A stretch of 64,000 nt of DNA from Jackrogersella multiformis (lineage: Eukaryota > Ascomycota > Sordariomycetes > Xylariales > Hypoxylaceae): assembly GCA_902806575.1 (NCBI GenBank), contig CADCXD010000005.1:2294001-2358000 (forward strand). Direction: 5' to 3'. Both the position numbers and the translations under genes were made by a program. Shown one piece after another: positions 13,188-25,700 of the stretch (its first letter is position 1; every line of letters starts with the position of its first letter). Under the pieces are notes generated by a model. The model was given only the letters and a program-made list of their open reading frames with translations. It did not search any database and was not told where the DNA came from.

Positions 13188-15539
13188 ATTCGTCGATGCT
13201 GTGCCACGTTATTTAGTGACGCAAGGTTAACACATCCAAGCTCGGTTAGGTTGGGGAAAGGGGGGGAGAGGGATTCGATATGAGCTTTTTCATGCATTGC
13301 CTAGTACTGTCACCGGTGATGAGAAACTTTACCGTGGGAGCTCTCGGATAGGATAATAGATGAGCCACAAGGGGGAAAATCCGACGCCACCTTCAAACTC
13401 CACCACCACTTCTTCATCCTTCTCCTCCTCCGTCACTCAGCCGTCACCTGATTATACTCTCAGTGAAACCAATGGCAAAACCTCCTCATTCGCAAAGTCA
13501 GGTCAGGTCATGGATGTTAATTAAATACCTCGGGGCATCGTTTGACCGCTACTCAAATGCGTACAACATGGTTAGATTAATCCCATTACAGCTTTCTTAA
13601 GTGCCACGAATCCGTCTCGTCGCTTACAGGTTAAGATGCGAAATGCAGCCGACCTCCTGGGACCTTCGAACCAGCGGTAACCTAAGCGGTGACTTACTAC
13701 ACATATTTACATGGTTGCGACTTGCGAGACTTGTGGTTCTGATTCAGAGTACCGTGTCTCGTCGCTATATACATACACGTAGCACGTTACAGGCGCCCTC
13801 ATGTTATGGACGAGCGCACCCGACAGCGAGACCCGAATGTGATAGTGTTGGTGTAATATTAATATTGTCTTGCCTTTATCTACCTTGTTTGGCATCTACG
13901 TGAAACATGGAGGAATACCCGCCACGGGACGGGACTTAACGGGAAAGCTATGCAAGTGGTATTTTACTTGATATAAACAGAAGAGTAAGGGGGACCAAGG
14001 CCTTGATTCTGCTCGAGAAGAGCATGATCCACGATATCGATGTACTCCCGTGATTGAGCAACTTGGATGGACTCTCGCCCAACCCAATGTTTTCTCATTC
14101 GATCCTTACATGTGTTGGTTCAGTCGACAGATTCCTGAATTCAACAATGAATGTCGAAAAGGGCTAAGGTTATCATGTTCGAAGCAGATGTCACATGCAA
14201 ATAATGGTCAGCGGAATTACTCGCCTGTGAGGTTTCATTCGTCATCGCTCTTACACTCGATATTATGTGACGGTACTCGGAGGCCTTTCAAACGAGCATG
14301 TTTGTCTGCATCCATTCTTTATCCAGTCAATTGGCAGTCTTCATTGAAACACCAACTGCAGCGACGATTTTCTACGGATTGCGAGCACGACGGATAGAGA
14401 AAGCTGTCTTGATAGGTGCGGTGACCATCGACTAAGAGGACAACTCACATACGAGCGTTTGTATGCGTCTAGAGGATCGCGTCGTGCTATTACGTCTCAG
14501 CTCCTCTATCATGGTCAATGCTACCTAGTGAATTTAAGCTAAAGTTGACGATGGTTCATCAGTTGCAGATTCTCACAAGAAGCCTTGGAATTCAGTATGC
14601 AACCATCCTAGGCCACTACGCGATAGTACTACTACCACTTGGAAATATATGGCTCTACCGGCATGGAAATCCCTGGTGATTCTTGTTAGCGATTAAGCTT
14701 GCCATCGCTAGCTAGCTATTCCCTCTTACCATATACCTAAGTACGACTTAGAGTGATCAACCTTGATTTAGCTAAGGTCTCCCTCGTTGAATACTAACAA
14801 CTTACTCCCTTAGGCATAGGCATAAGACCAGTGCAAGGAAAATATACATTATACGGTTGAACTAGAACCCCCGTTTTTTCTAAGGTACCTAGGTAATATT
14901 TTTTCATCCTGCTGTGGAGAGACCAAGTTATCTCAAAAAACCTGTACGAAACTCGACTGCCATGTTAATAGAAAACAGTGACGATTTCCTGGATAAATGA
15001 AAGTCAACAGCAGTAAACCACCTACTCAGGTAGGCAGGCAGGTAGATAGATATAGTCTATTCCAGTCTCTAATAGGGGCTATAAGGAGGTAATTACCATC
15101 TACGTGACGTGGAAAGAACGAGAGTAATGCTTGCAGATGCGGCAGTGGCGTCCAAGAAGCAACCATAGGAGGTAGCGTGGAAGCATTACGTATGAGGTAT
15201 GAGGTATGAAGCAGGTCCTATTCATATACCTCAGATGGTGGCAAGAGTCATCTACAAAACTATACTCGTCCACTGTACCTGCCACCTAGGTAGGTATGGA
15301 AGTAGCATATCTTCAACAGAACATGATAACCTCCATCTATCAACTAAACACCAACAACAACATAGCCACGGCATCCATTCTAATACTGACTAGATGGAGT
15401 TATTTTTATTAATTTCATTCTTTGTCCTTTGGCTGCTTACATTTGTTCTAAACTCATACCAACTAGTCGTGATCGCCCCGATAGTCATCAACCTTTTCTA
15501 GTGCATAAGAAGACTCATCGGCCACCGAATGTGGCAGAT
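13188..15539. other. Intergenic, no gene recognised
   Basis: Lies between the divergent starts of the sugar kinase (minus) and the RING protein (plus). A 115-codon plus-strand frame at 14050-14397 has no family features, an ordinary stop-to-stop length for this composition and no neighbouring exon that I could join, so I do not call it. Palindromic TACCTAGG tracts occur near 14884-14894 and 15284-15297. The final 200-300 bases are presumably the RING gene promoter and leader. Confidence 0.55.
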
Positions 15540-16505
15540 ATGACGGGAGACTCGGATACAGAGCCGTCCGGCTCGACCGCCCACGAGCCTCGGGATCGCG
15601 CGTCTCGCTCCCCGAGCCAGGAACCGAACGAGACGCGATGCGTCATCTGCTACCGCACCTTCGCCCCGGCCCATTTCACCACCCTCCCCTGCGGCCATTA
15701 CTTCGACGACCAGTGCCTCATCACGTGGACGCAGATCTACGATCACGCCATCTTCCAGCCGGCCAATGTGAAATGTCCCCTGTGCCGCTCCAGTCTCCTG
15801 TACCACTGCGGCGATGTCATCTCTAAGGACCACCTGCGCCCCGGCGTCACCATCGACAAGCAGGAGCTGCTTCTGAACTGCCAAACCTACATCGAACGCG
15901 ACGGTAGCCATTCGGACAGGGACAGTGACCGGCCCCTGAACCCGCGGATGATGCAGCGGCCCATGGATAAGGCATTGGGCCGCATATTCATGCAACTCGG
16001 GCTAGATCCACAGCCGCCGGCACCGCCGGGCGGCATGCCCAAGCGGCAGGCGAAGCACAGCTTCTCCTTCATCCGGCAGATCCGGCCGAGCGACCCGGAG
16101 CCGTGCTTCACGGCCGAGGACTGGAAGTCCACGAAGCGGGGGGTGGCGAACGCGCTGGACCTGGGGTACCTGATCCTGGTCGACGACTCGGTGTCGCTGC
16201 TCCGCGGCGACGTGGACCGCTTCAAGCGCAGCTGGCCCGCCTACCCCATCGCCGTCACCGACGCCATGTGCGCCAGCGTCGAGTGGCTGTGGCTGGGGCT
16301 CAAGGAGGCCTGGAAGACGTTCAAGCGCCAGCACGAGGGCTTCATCGAGCTCAACGACGTGGCGCTCAGGTTCCGCGACGGCGCCGAGGCCCGCCTGCGC
16401 GAGCGCCTCGACGTGTTCTGGGGCCGGTTCGAGTACATCGATGCCCAGCTCCAGGACGCGTACAGGGGGGTGGTGCGCCCGGGGACGGACTCTTGGATGA
16501 GGTAG
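15540..16505 (+). CDS. RING-finger protein, probable E3 ubiquitin ligase (321 aa)
   Basis: Single exon. The ATG at 15540 is the first in-frame Met. The open frame extends farther 5', but only from a TTG. An N-terminal disordered S/E/P-rich stretch is followed by a RING between residues 34 and 82: C34-x2-C37, C51-G-H53, C59, and C79-P-L-C82. The fifth metal-ligand position, normally Cys or His, is Asp56 (HYFDDQC). Asp can coordinate zinc in some RINGs such as Rbx1, so the domain may still fold. The loop before the last CxxC is long (19 residues). Residues about 160-321 form an alpha-rich region (aromatic, many Trp, Leu and Arg) without a recognised domain. Inference: substrate-binding part of an E3 ligase. 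GC content is clearly higher than the flanks. Substrate unknown. Confidence 0.8.
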   Translation: MTGDSDTEPSGSTAHEPRDRASRSPSQEPNETRCVICYRTFAPAHFTTLPCGHYFDDQCLITWTQIYDHAIFQPANVKCPLCRSSLLYHCGDVISKDHLRPGVTIDKQELLLNCQTYIERDGSHSDRDSDRPLNPRMMQRPMDKALGRIFMQLGLDPQPPAPPGGMPKRQAKHSFSFIRQIRPSDPEPCFTAEDWKSTKRGVANALDLGYLILVDDSVSLLRGDVDRFKRSWPAYPIAVTDAMCASVEWLWLGLKEAWKTFKRQHEGFIELNDVALRFRDGAEARLRERLDVFWGRFEYIDAQLQDAYRGVVRPGTDSWMR

Positions 16506-17536
16506 ACAAGCCTTTCTCGTTCGTTCGCCGATAGGACATGCTTGTGTCGAGCGTACAGCGGGTTCGTCGTGTTGGAAACAGACTGCCGTCTTGCGGTCGA
16601 CCGCTCTGGACTTATTCATTGTACTTTTTTATTTTATTTTACTGCGGCACCAGCGTATAACTTTGTTTTATCATATGGCAGTTCGGCTAGGAAGCAGAAT
16701 ATAGCAATGCAACACAAGAGCCACGCACCTGTCTACTTGCCGCGAGACCTGACCATCAAGGTTAAAAAACTTGCCTTCCATGCTTCTCACCCCCTCACAT
16801 GCCATACAGGCCTTCGCAATAGCAACCAACCTAAGGAGAGTCGACTATGTATATACTCTTTCGTACTAGAGAAGCTTCTGAAGCAGTTGTTGCTATCGTA
16901 ATCCGTAGATTGACTTGGTACACAGGTAGGTATATTAAACCCCATGATAGATACACAGGGAGATAGCTACACTTTACAGACTCACATATTTCCCGACGTC
17001 GAGGGCATCCCTCCTTCTGTCATATACATGTATCATACTATAGCTATAGCTCAGCACTACACGAATGTAACTCTCCATCATAGAATAGTCTCCTACCAGC
17101 ACCCATCCCGCATAACATAGCCCATCGAGCAGACAAGCCGCCATACACGCTCAACCGATAGGCATAAACAGCGATCCACATCACGGCACAGCCTGCAACG
17201 AAGGCCATTGCATCCTCTAAATCCGTTTACTCTTAGGGTATAAATAAATGGCCTTTTACGTCCCACTCCCGCTCCGGCCCCCGTCCCCAATCATCCCAAA
17301 GCAGAGCAACAGCAAGGTAAGAATATGTACAGAACCTCTCCCCTTTTTAATAATATACAACGAAGACCCAAAGCGTAAGTGCTGGCCCCCCCTCGTCTAG
17401 TATAGTCTGGTTTTATCTACTTATGTAGTCTAGCAACGCCCGACTTCACCTCAACGCCGATGCCCCGAGTATACGCCGTGGTAAGGACCGCTCCGCCATA
17501 ACGGAGATCCGTGTGTGTATGTGTGTATGTGAGCAA
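16506..17536. other. Convergent intergenic region
   Basis: Separates the 3' ends of the RING gene and the Zrg17-like gene, so it should contain both 3' UTRs. Short frames are present (119 codons at 16542-16901) but lack any family feature. No structured RNA noticed. Confidence 0.6.
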
Positions 17537-17821
17537 CTAAAACCGCCCCGCCGTGCCCGTCTGCAGGCTAACCTCCCAGCGCAAACTCCCGCCCTTTCCG
17601 TAGCCCTCTCCCAGGCGGTTCTGGATGAGGCTCGACACCCTCGCGCGGAGGCGGCTCAGGGCCGCGTCGTCGCACCCCTTCGACACCGAGAGCTTGAGGT
17701 TGGCCATGCACAGGCCGTAGTGCACCTGCCAGAACTGGGCCTCCTCGACCTTCTCGACGCTGAGCTCGGCCTCGATCTCGCGCACCACGTCGGCGACGCT
17801 GACGTCCTTGCTCTTGACGCC

Positions 17822-17854
<33 letters not shown>

Positions 17855-19108
17855 TCCCGAGCGCCCGCCGTAGCTCATGAGCAGCATCAGGCCCTGGGCC
17901 ACGGCGAGCCGGACGCCGAGCGCGAACATGGCCACGGCTACCAGCCCGCATATCGCGCTGTCGAGCATCATGTGGATCGGGACCGACAGGAGCGGGAGCA
18001 GCACCATGAGAGCCGACGTGGATAGGGTCATGAAGTGGAACGGGTTGGACAGGACGCTGGGCAGGCTGGCCAGATAGCTCACGCGCATGATCTTGCTAAT
18101 CCTAGCCTGGTTCCTCAAGCCGTACGCGCTAACCAGGGTCGCTGCGATGGCTGCCAGGCTCGCCATATCCAAGCTGCCGGAAGGGACTCTAGGCTCCAAC
18201 CCGTCGTGCGGATCTGGGTGGTGCGGCGCATGGCCGCCCTTGCCCTCGAGGACGTGCTTCAAGTTGTGGCTGACGAGGTCGAAGCCGCCGAAGATCAGGA
18301 AGATGCTGAGGGCGAAGCCGGCGAGGACCTCGGCCCGCTCGAGGCCGAAGGGGTGCCGGATGCTGCTGCGCTTCCAGACCTCGAAGTTGCCGAGGACCTC
18401 GACGGCGACGCAGATGAGCGCCGACCCGACGTCGAAGAAGACGAGGTGCGAGAGCGCGGTCATGGCGAGGGAGCCGTGCGCGGAGAGGAAGACGGAGACG
18501 GCGATGAGGAGGTGGCACATGCACCAGTACAGGCGGTGGCGCTGGTCTTTGGACATGGACCTCCAGGCCTCCTTCACGGTGGGTATGGGGAGATCGCGGG
18601 GCAGAACGAGAGGTGGTCGGGGCGGCGGCTCTTGAAATATCTGGTGCTGGGCGCTGATGCTCGAGTGCTTGTACTTGTGGCCCCGGCGCTGGCCCACGTT
18701 GGGCTTGACGGGGGAGGTAGATATTATCTGAGTCTGGAAGTTGAAGGGGTTCGGGGTGCCGCCGTTGGACGAATTCGGTGTGTCAATGGGCAATGCATTT
18801 TCGTTGAGACCGCCAGAGCTGGGAGTCATGTTGGGACTTAGGAAGTCGTTGCTGCTCTGGAAAGTAGGGGCCACAGGCGACAAGCGATTGGGATCGTAGA
18901 AGGCGTCGCGACTTGGGGTAAGTAGGCTATTACGATCGTACGAGAAGTAATTAGCGGTACCCGACCCGTAGTCGTCGGCAACGTCAATGTCAATTTCAAT
19001 ATCGATATCGGAATCGTGATCGTGATCGTGACCGTGATCGTCTGGCGTCTGGATACTGGGGGTGATTGATATGGGAGGTGGTGGTTGTAGACGACTGCTG
19101 GGAGCCAT
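17537..19108 (-). CDS. zrg17: Zrg17-like cation-diffusion-facilitator subunit (523 aa)
   Basis: Single exon; the ATG at 19108-19106 gives 523 aa (an open extension of two codons begins with TTG). An N-terminal cytosolic region of about 180 residues includes a His/Asp-rich stretch (about residues 24-46, HGHDHDHD then DIDIEIDID) and S/P-rich linkers. The CDF membrane domain covers about 190-415. The CDF signature HPFGLERAEVLAGF lies at 252-265. A C-terminal cytosolic domain follows a poly-Ser linker. In TM2 the family HxxxD site reads L222-x3-D226, and in TM5 it reads H358-x3-L362, so both zinc-site pairs are incomplete. That pattern is known for non-transporting partners (yeast Zrg17, vertebrate ZnT6) which pair with Msc2/ZnT5-type subunits to bring zinc into the ER. 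The assignment to Zrg17 rather than another CDF rests on this and on the length. Divergent from the neighbour at 20083. Confidence 0.8.
17823..17853. repeat. GAC triplet run encoding poly-Ser linker
   Basis: Ten GAC triplets on the plus strand give a run of TCG (Ser) codons on the minus strand, in the linker between the membrane and C-terminal domains of the Zrg17-like protein. Confidence 0.9.
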
Positions 19109-20082
19109 CCCCAACCAATTCGACGCTTATCCCAATTAAGAAGGAATAAATAAATGAATGGGGAATCGCTTTGTTACCTATGGTTCTAAGTAGTGTAGGT
19201 ACCTAGGTAGGTAATGGGTTCCCGTATAATTGGACGCGATAGAGAATCGAGAATCGACCTCATCTCGGTTCCATTTCCGGTGTCGGTTCTCGGTGTTAAC
19301 TTAGTAGAATACGGTACCTATCTAGGTAGGTAGGATATTTTTTTTTAATCTTCTACACGTGTAGATAAGTTTGTCTTACAAGTTCGGACCTGCGCTCGCC
19401 GTTTGTAGGAGGCGCATGCGGTAGGTATACCTACCCCTATGCTCGTGCTTAATCCTAATTGGAATGCGGAGGATGGAATCAGTTGACGTCGCATGAATTG
19501 AGTTTACGAATCTGTTACCTATGGCTAATGGTGTACTCTACTGTACTTCGAATAACGCCAAATATACTAAATGATATATGTATTTCCATGTACTACATAC
19601 GTACTCGAAGTGCACACGCCACGGCACTATCTCATTGGCGTGTTTTAGAGTTGCGGCAAGCACCTCGAGCCTTACCTAAAGGTACCTCCTAACGGAAAGC
19701 ACCGTGGGGCTAGACCACGCGAACAGGGGCACCATAGCACCATAGCACCAAAGAAAGAAAGAACCGCCACGCGCTTCGCCGGAACCTCATTGGATGTACA
19801 ATTTTGAGTTTATGAACTATCCTCAACATTCAATCAACTCACCACCTAACGTCTTACAAGCTTCAATACAGAAATAAGCCAGCGTGCAGATGCTTCGCTG
19901 AAGGGAATATCTCCTAGCCCTAACGCCTACTTGCGAAGGCGATCTCGAACGGGCTTACATGAATGGTTATACCTAGACGGTTCCTTGATTCCGATGCATG
20001 TTGCGGCTCGATAAGTCAGGATGGGAAAGGTCACGACGTCACCCAAGCTTGAAGGACAGCAAAGCCCAAAATACGAGATACA
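19109..20082. other. Divergent promoter region with palindromes
   Basis: About 970 bp between the start codons of the Zrg17-like gene (minus) and the two-TM protein gene (plus). It holds TACCTAGGTAGG tracts at 19194-19214 and 19315-19332 and an ACACGTGT palindrome near 19356-19363. The two genes could share control elements, but nothing here proves co-regulation. Confidence 0.5.
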
Positions 20083-21123
20083 ATGGAGAACGTACCTCCA
20101 ACTCAGCCACAATCCCATAATGGATCATCACCGGATATAGCCATAGGAGCGCGCAAGAGGAGTGGTTCTGGAGGTAGTATCCTTTCCAAGTTCCCCTTTT
20201 TGCGCACGTCAGACAGCAAGTCGAGCCTCAACGATTCGCGACACGCCGACAGTCTCCAAGATCCTTCGAGTAGAGCGCCCCGCGCCCTCGCCGCCGCCAT
20301 TTCTCAGCAGCAGAAGACCCGCAAGCGCAAGGGGTCGCTTCGAAAAGTCGCCCTCTTAGGTCGCGGCGCCGCACGAGAGAGGCGGGAGCTAAAACCTCTA
20401 GCTATTGATACCTCGGTAGCCGTACAACCGGCTGCTGCTGAACCAGAAAGAACCCCTAAGCCGCCGCCGCCACCCATGGTGATAAATGACGGCCTTGGTC
20501 TAGGGATATCGGACCTAACGCCACGGCCATCTATGGATGGCTATGCTCGGAGGGATGCGATTCCGATATCCTCCACGTCACCCCTCGAAAGCGAGTCGCA
20601 AGTAACGAGCCCTACGATATCCTATACATCCACCACGGACGAGGAAGATGTCCTGTCACTACCCATCCGTGTCCCTTCGCCTCTGCGCCCCGAGCTCTCC
20701 TTGTCGTCCGGCTCCGAGTCCTACTTCCCGAACCGTACGCCTAGCACCTCCCTCCAGCGACGGCGGTCAATTAAACATGCGAAATCACCCTTATCCCTTC
20801 AAGGTCTGACTACAAGTCCGCTACCCACGGCGCATGAGGACCACGACTACAGCGAGACGGAGTGGTGGGGGTGGGTAGTGCTGGTCGTGACGTGGTTTGT
20901 GTTTATAATAGGCATGGGATCATGCTTGAACGTCTGGACTTGGGCTTGGGATGTAGGGACGACTCCGTACGCCCCTCCAGAACTGGAAGACGACCCAACA
21001 TTGCCCATAGTCGGGTATTACCCGGCATTGATTATACTGACGTGCATCATGGCCTGGGTTTGGGTCGTTGTTGCATGGATCGGCATGAAGTACTTTAGGC
21101 ATGCGAAAATAAGCGGCGATTGA
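20083..21123 (+). CDS. Conserved-looking fungal protein with two C-terminal TM segments (346 aa)
   Basis: Single exon starting at ATG 20083. Residues 1-255 are disordered and rich in Ser, Pro and Arg (basic KTRKRKGSLRKVALLGRG near 78-95, PKPPPPP near 125), with many potential phosphosites. Two hydrophobic segments at about 261-285 and 310-335 flank a Trp- and Pro-rich loop (WTWAWDVG, then PYAPPELEDDPTLP). The protein ends in a short basic tail (KYFRHAKI). The tightly packed Trp/Gly membrane pair is far less degenerate than the N-terminus and looks like the conserved part. I recall similar sequences in other filamentous fungi as hypothetical proteins, but I cannot name a function. Probably an endomembrane protein with a large cytosolic N-terminus; topology is inference. 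Confidence 0.75.
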   Translation: MENVPPTQPQSHNGSSPDIAIGARKRSGSGGSILSKFPFLRTSDSKSSLNDSRHADSLQDPSSRAPRALAAAISQQQKTRKRKGSLRKVALLGRGAARERRELKPLAIDTSVAVQPAAAEPERTPKPPPPPMVINDGLGLGISDLTPRPSMDGYARRDAIPISSTSPLESESQVTSPTISYTSTTDEEDVLSLPIRVPSPLRPELSLSSGSESYFPNRTPSTSLQRRRSIKHAKSPLSLQGLTTSPLPTAHEDHDYSETEWWGWVVLVVTWFVFIIGMGSCLNVWTWAWDVGTTPYAPPELEDDPTLPIVGYYPALIILTCIMAWVWVVVAWIGMKYFRHAKISGD

Positions 21124-22737
21124 AGTCCTTGAGCGACGTAACCTAGAATAACACATACTTACGAAGTACTTGCTAATCACGATAATGAATTGAACAACTC
21201 TAAACAGAAACCAATGCTAGTTTGGATGCGAAGGCTTACCGAATCTTGGAAATAGAAGAGGGGTGGCTACGGATCAACAAGACGTTAGCTTGATCTTGTT
21301 CTCGTCCCGGTACATTCGTGATATGTAACGGTCTTTTTGCATTCTTGTTGGCCTAACTATAGTAATCTACAAGATCGAAGTTACAAACTGGTAAGTAATC
21401 ATGATGATGCTTGACTTGGTTTTTATTTTTTATTTTTTATTTTTTTACGACCTTGAGAAACTCTTAAAGACCTTGATATTAATGTTGGCACTTATATAGC
21501 TTTGCTGACCTAGGTAAATACAGCGACTCGCCACCGGTAGATGAGAGTTTTGAGTAGAGCACCCATTTTAGAGCTAGAATAAGTAAAGACAATTGTCGTT
21601 TTTGACGAATCATTGTTATATAGTTCTGCCGTTGCATTTTCAAGTTTAGGAATAAGGAGTTTGTCAATCTGAACTTGATCTTTTCCTTATAACATCTACT
21701 GTGTACATTAATAACTACCTAGGTAGGTATTGGTAGCTTGGTGAGTACTAATAGGAGTTATGTACCCATAATTTGAGTATTATGAATGACATAAGAAAAC
21801 TGATCCGATGGGAAGGTGCCTTTTATTTCATAAAGAGACGATACCTTATAGTTAGGTATCACTTCGATTCTTCGCTACAGAGATATTATAGATACCTACC
21901 TAGGTACCTAGCTTGGGACCTGGCCTGACTTTAGTTAAGAGATATTGTTTATATAACTTGTTTAATCTTAACTTACCTAGGTAATTAATTGCAATATACA
22001 GATGTATCATGCCTTTACAAAAATATCGATGTGACGATAACTTATAATTTTACCCCCTCTTATGCCGCGTCGTCAGCGCATGGCGCGAAAGGAGCAAGGA
22101 AAGGGACAACAGAGTTGTTGACGGTCAGCTTGAGCCTTAAGGGGGAGGAATATAATATGCGAGTAACGGATGGGAGAAGGCACGTCAAGATTAATATTTC
22201 TTTTAAATTCTTGAATGGGTACCTGTAGGTAGTCATTATTCCGGATCCTATTGCATAAGATAGATCCAACCCCCCGAAGTGATTCTATCTAGATTAAGTT
22301 GATAATATATCTCCCGTCCCCTGGGACGAGCTCTTGTGAGCTAGTGCAGATCTCGCTGGTCTGTCCGCTTCATGCGTAATATAGAATAGGAATGCTCATC
22401 GTAGCGGTGTGCTTCAGGGCAGTTCATCCCATCAACCGCATCGACCGCATCGATCAGATGATGAAAAATCGCCTTAGTTTGCAACAATGCTTAGAACTTG
22501 GCAGATTTGCTCCAGGATTTTGGACGGAAATCGGTACCGAGCATTGGATCTAGTCTACCTCGTCGTTGTTCCTGTGTGAATAGTAATATGGTCGAGACAG
22601 GCGGCGTTTCATCTCACCCGTGACAGCCTAGCCTTACCCTAGGACGCATAAGGTATTAACTTTTCCATACATCATGACTCAGAAGAGAGGTTGAATTATG
22701 GTATGACTGACTGTAGTCCTAGTGGGTCGGTCATGAA

Positions 22738-22763
22738 TACCTAGGTAGGTAGGTAGTGTAGGT
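22738..22763. repeat. TACCTAGGTA-type palindrome cluster
   Basis: TACCTAGGTAGG extended by GTAG tetramers, followed by a TATATTTG triplication at about 22770-22790. Confidence 0.75.
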
Positions 22764-25700
22764 ATGTTGTATATTTGTATATTTGTATATTTTTATAGAT
22801 CTTGAAAGGTTGGTGCCCTTTTTTCGGTGGCTGATAGGAGGCTCAGTGGATGCGACGTCAGATCTGGACCATTACGTGAAACATCGCCGGCAAAGTCTTG
22901 ACTTCCATATCGCATAGTATTTGGCTTGAGCCAACCTTGCGATTAACGGTATAATTCCCGAAAAAACCGTTTAAGCCCAGCAGATCATCGGACTTCCAAG
23001 GTTGTCGCTGTGCTAGTGTACCAGAATAGTCCCAAATGCACTGCGCGCAAAGAGATCCTATCTGCCTATGAGGGTTCTACTAGTCTGATAGTGTACATAC
23101 ATACTGTAATCTGTTAATGTAGCAGTGTAAGTATTACGTCTAATACCTAATCGGCCAAGCAGCTAAGCAGCCAGCCTCGTTCACATGAATAACCGTGCTA
23201 CCGACGTCAGCGGGGACACTGGCAAGATCTGTTGTCTCAGACTCTCAGACAGCTGGCGTAAAATCAAGTCATTCCAGAAGATCGTCAGCCAAGGCGCGGC
23301 TGACTAGGCCGTCTTTGAGACCAGTTACTTAATTCGGAGAGGCGAATTGAGTTTCTTAAGCGCTTGTACCTAGTACCTAGGTAAGGGGTGTTAAGAGGCG
23401 GTAAAAATAAAAATAAAAACGCTTACTAGGACCAATCGTTTCTACGAATACCTTAGACGAGCCATTAGGTTTTTATTATTGTCATTATTATTATTAATGT
23501 TGAATTTCAAGATTGTCGGCTATTTCTCTGGCTGTCTGAATATAGTGGTTGGATAGATGTACCATTTCAGCCGCGCAAGCTATGAAATCTACTTTCGTAT
23601 TGTAAGCCACTGTCTTAGGCGTATAGGTGGTATGATTACCGACTTATTTTAGGGCTTAAGACATGTTAACTTCTAAGACATGTTAGAACCGTTTCCGGGA
23701 GAGGCTGCCTTCAGAGAGTTTAATTACTGTCGCCTTTGAAGCATCTAAACGATATAATATACCTACCTCCATAGTATCCGCCTGAGTACATGGTAAGATG
23801 GAAGCTCCCGGGATCCATGTCGGGTAGGGCCGATGTGTTTTTTTAGTATTTACGGATGCTCCGTTATATTTATGATTACATACTTACCCTAGGTGCCCCT
23901 TCGGTATGGATGCAAATACATACATACCTAGGTACATTATATCAGTATACCTTACCCACAAGACTAGGTACTTCTTAGGATGCAGGTACCGAATTTTAAA
24001 TGATGATGCATACCTGCTATGGCTCTTGAGCGTTGACAACGCATTCATGAATCATGGAGATATATAAGAAATTAGGGCATAAGACTATAAAAAACTTAAG
24101 ACTTTGGCTCCTTAGCAGCCTGGCAGCTTAGTTTCTTCGACGGAAACTCCGATTCCTTTGCGAACCACTATTCTTCAGTCCGTGCCAAGGTTCAATTCGT
24201 GACGCGATTCAACGCGCATACAGTAGTATGCGTTGAGATGTAACCCTGGGTGCTCTAGACTATCCCTTTTTCGCCTTCCCAACTTCAGAGCCCTGGTCCA
24301 GCCTCCGAGAGATACTGACCCGTCTCGCCGTTTCAAGCGAGAGGTCGGTGACGATTGGGTTGACCTGAAGTGCAGTAGTGTGCCACTTACACACCTACCT
24401 ACTAATATATAGTATGCATGTAGGTAGGTAGCTTACAGATAGCTAACCTATCTACCTATCTCTTTAGGTATGTAAGTTAAAGGATACGAGAGGCGAAAGG
24501 TGTTTGGAAAGTCAGATCTCACTTACTAGTGCCATCTACCATTACCTCATTTAGCAATAAGCATAATTGATGATCATACAAATACCGACCACGGACGAGG
24601 TGCGAGAAAGACGATAAATTCTTTGTTTGATAAGCAAGGTAGGGGGAGCCAAAGAGGCCCTTGCTCAGAACCTGGACAGCTAGTACTAGGTAGGTAGGCT
24701 GGTACTACATAGTATGTACTATGTAAGCTGCTAAGTACTTAGGTAGGTACCAAGGTAGGTATGCAGCTCACGCATGTCAGCCCAATAATAGTAAGAAACT
24801 CTTATTATCACGTTTTTACCACACAGGCCACATCTTATTATGCGAAACGAACAGGTGAACCCGCCAGGACGGGCACGGATTTATGACGGAAAACACACAG
24901 ACAATACCAGAGTATAATACGGCTTATTAATACCTAAACACCCAAATATCAGCAGGGTTATCCACGGTTTAAACCCGATGGAGAAATGACCAACCTCCTT
25001 TTTCGGCCGTGTGGGGTCTCGTCTCCGGCCCTGATCGCGAAGGATCTTCCGAAGCGGGGACGGGTTTCGGCAAGACAAAAACCAGCAAGCGATTCTACTA
25101 TTATATCCTAGCTGACCTGGGTACCGTTAGATTTTAGGGTCATTAATATATGCCTAGATACTTACCTAGGTAGATAGGCATTTGTGCGAAGACGAGCCTC
25201 ACTGCCCATAAGCACAAGACGCATGATATTTTTCTATCTTTCTAAATAGCATATCTAATTACCTAGGCAGATAGTAGATATGTACTTAATGGACAGTTAG
25301 TTTTTCATCCTTTGAACGCCGAAAGCCTTGGCTTCTTGGCTACTACAAGTAAGTATGCCAGCCTGGAGGTATTTCGCAAGGGGGGAACGCCCAAGGCGCA
25401 ACTTGACTTGTCAGGTGGTTTCGAATTCGAATTCGCATGTCGGAGTAGTCCCTTTGCCACGAGGATATTTAGAAACCGTCGCTTAACGCGGTAGGTACAC
25501 TCTATACCTACCTACTACACTATATAAGTAATTAAAGCTTAATAGTTTCTTGATAATCTTTTAGACTTGTAATTATAGATAAGTAATTAAGGCGGGTAAT
25601 TCATTATAAAGCAGCTTTCTGGCGGTTAATTCTATAGCAATTTACCAATAAAAGCCACAGTCTCATCCTCACGCGTTTAACAGCAGATCAACAATTTCTT

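Noticed and set aside
14050..14397. 115-codon plus-strand open frame
   Set aside because: No family features, composition like the surrounding spacer, and no flanking exon could be joined. Open frames of this length occur by chance in the window.
17568..18841. Several long frames on both strands within the Zrg17-like gene
   Set aside because: Highly Arg/Ala/Gly-biased shadows of GC-rich coding DNA; the CDF frame carries the signature residues and membrane segments.
25160..25175. U1-snRNA-like ATACTTACCT
   Set aside because: It is part of the TACCTAGGTA repeat family and has no other U1 features.
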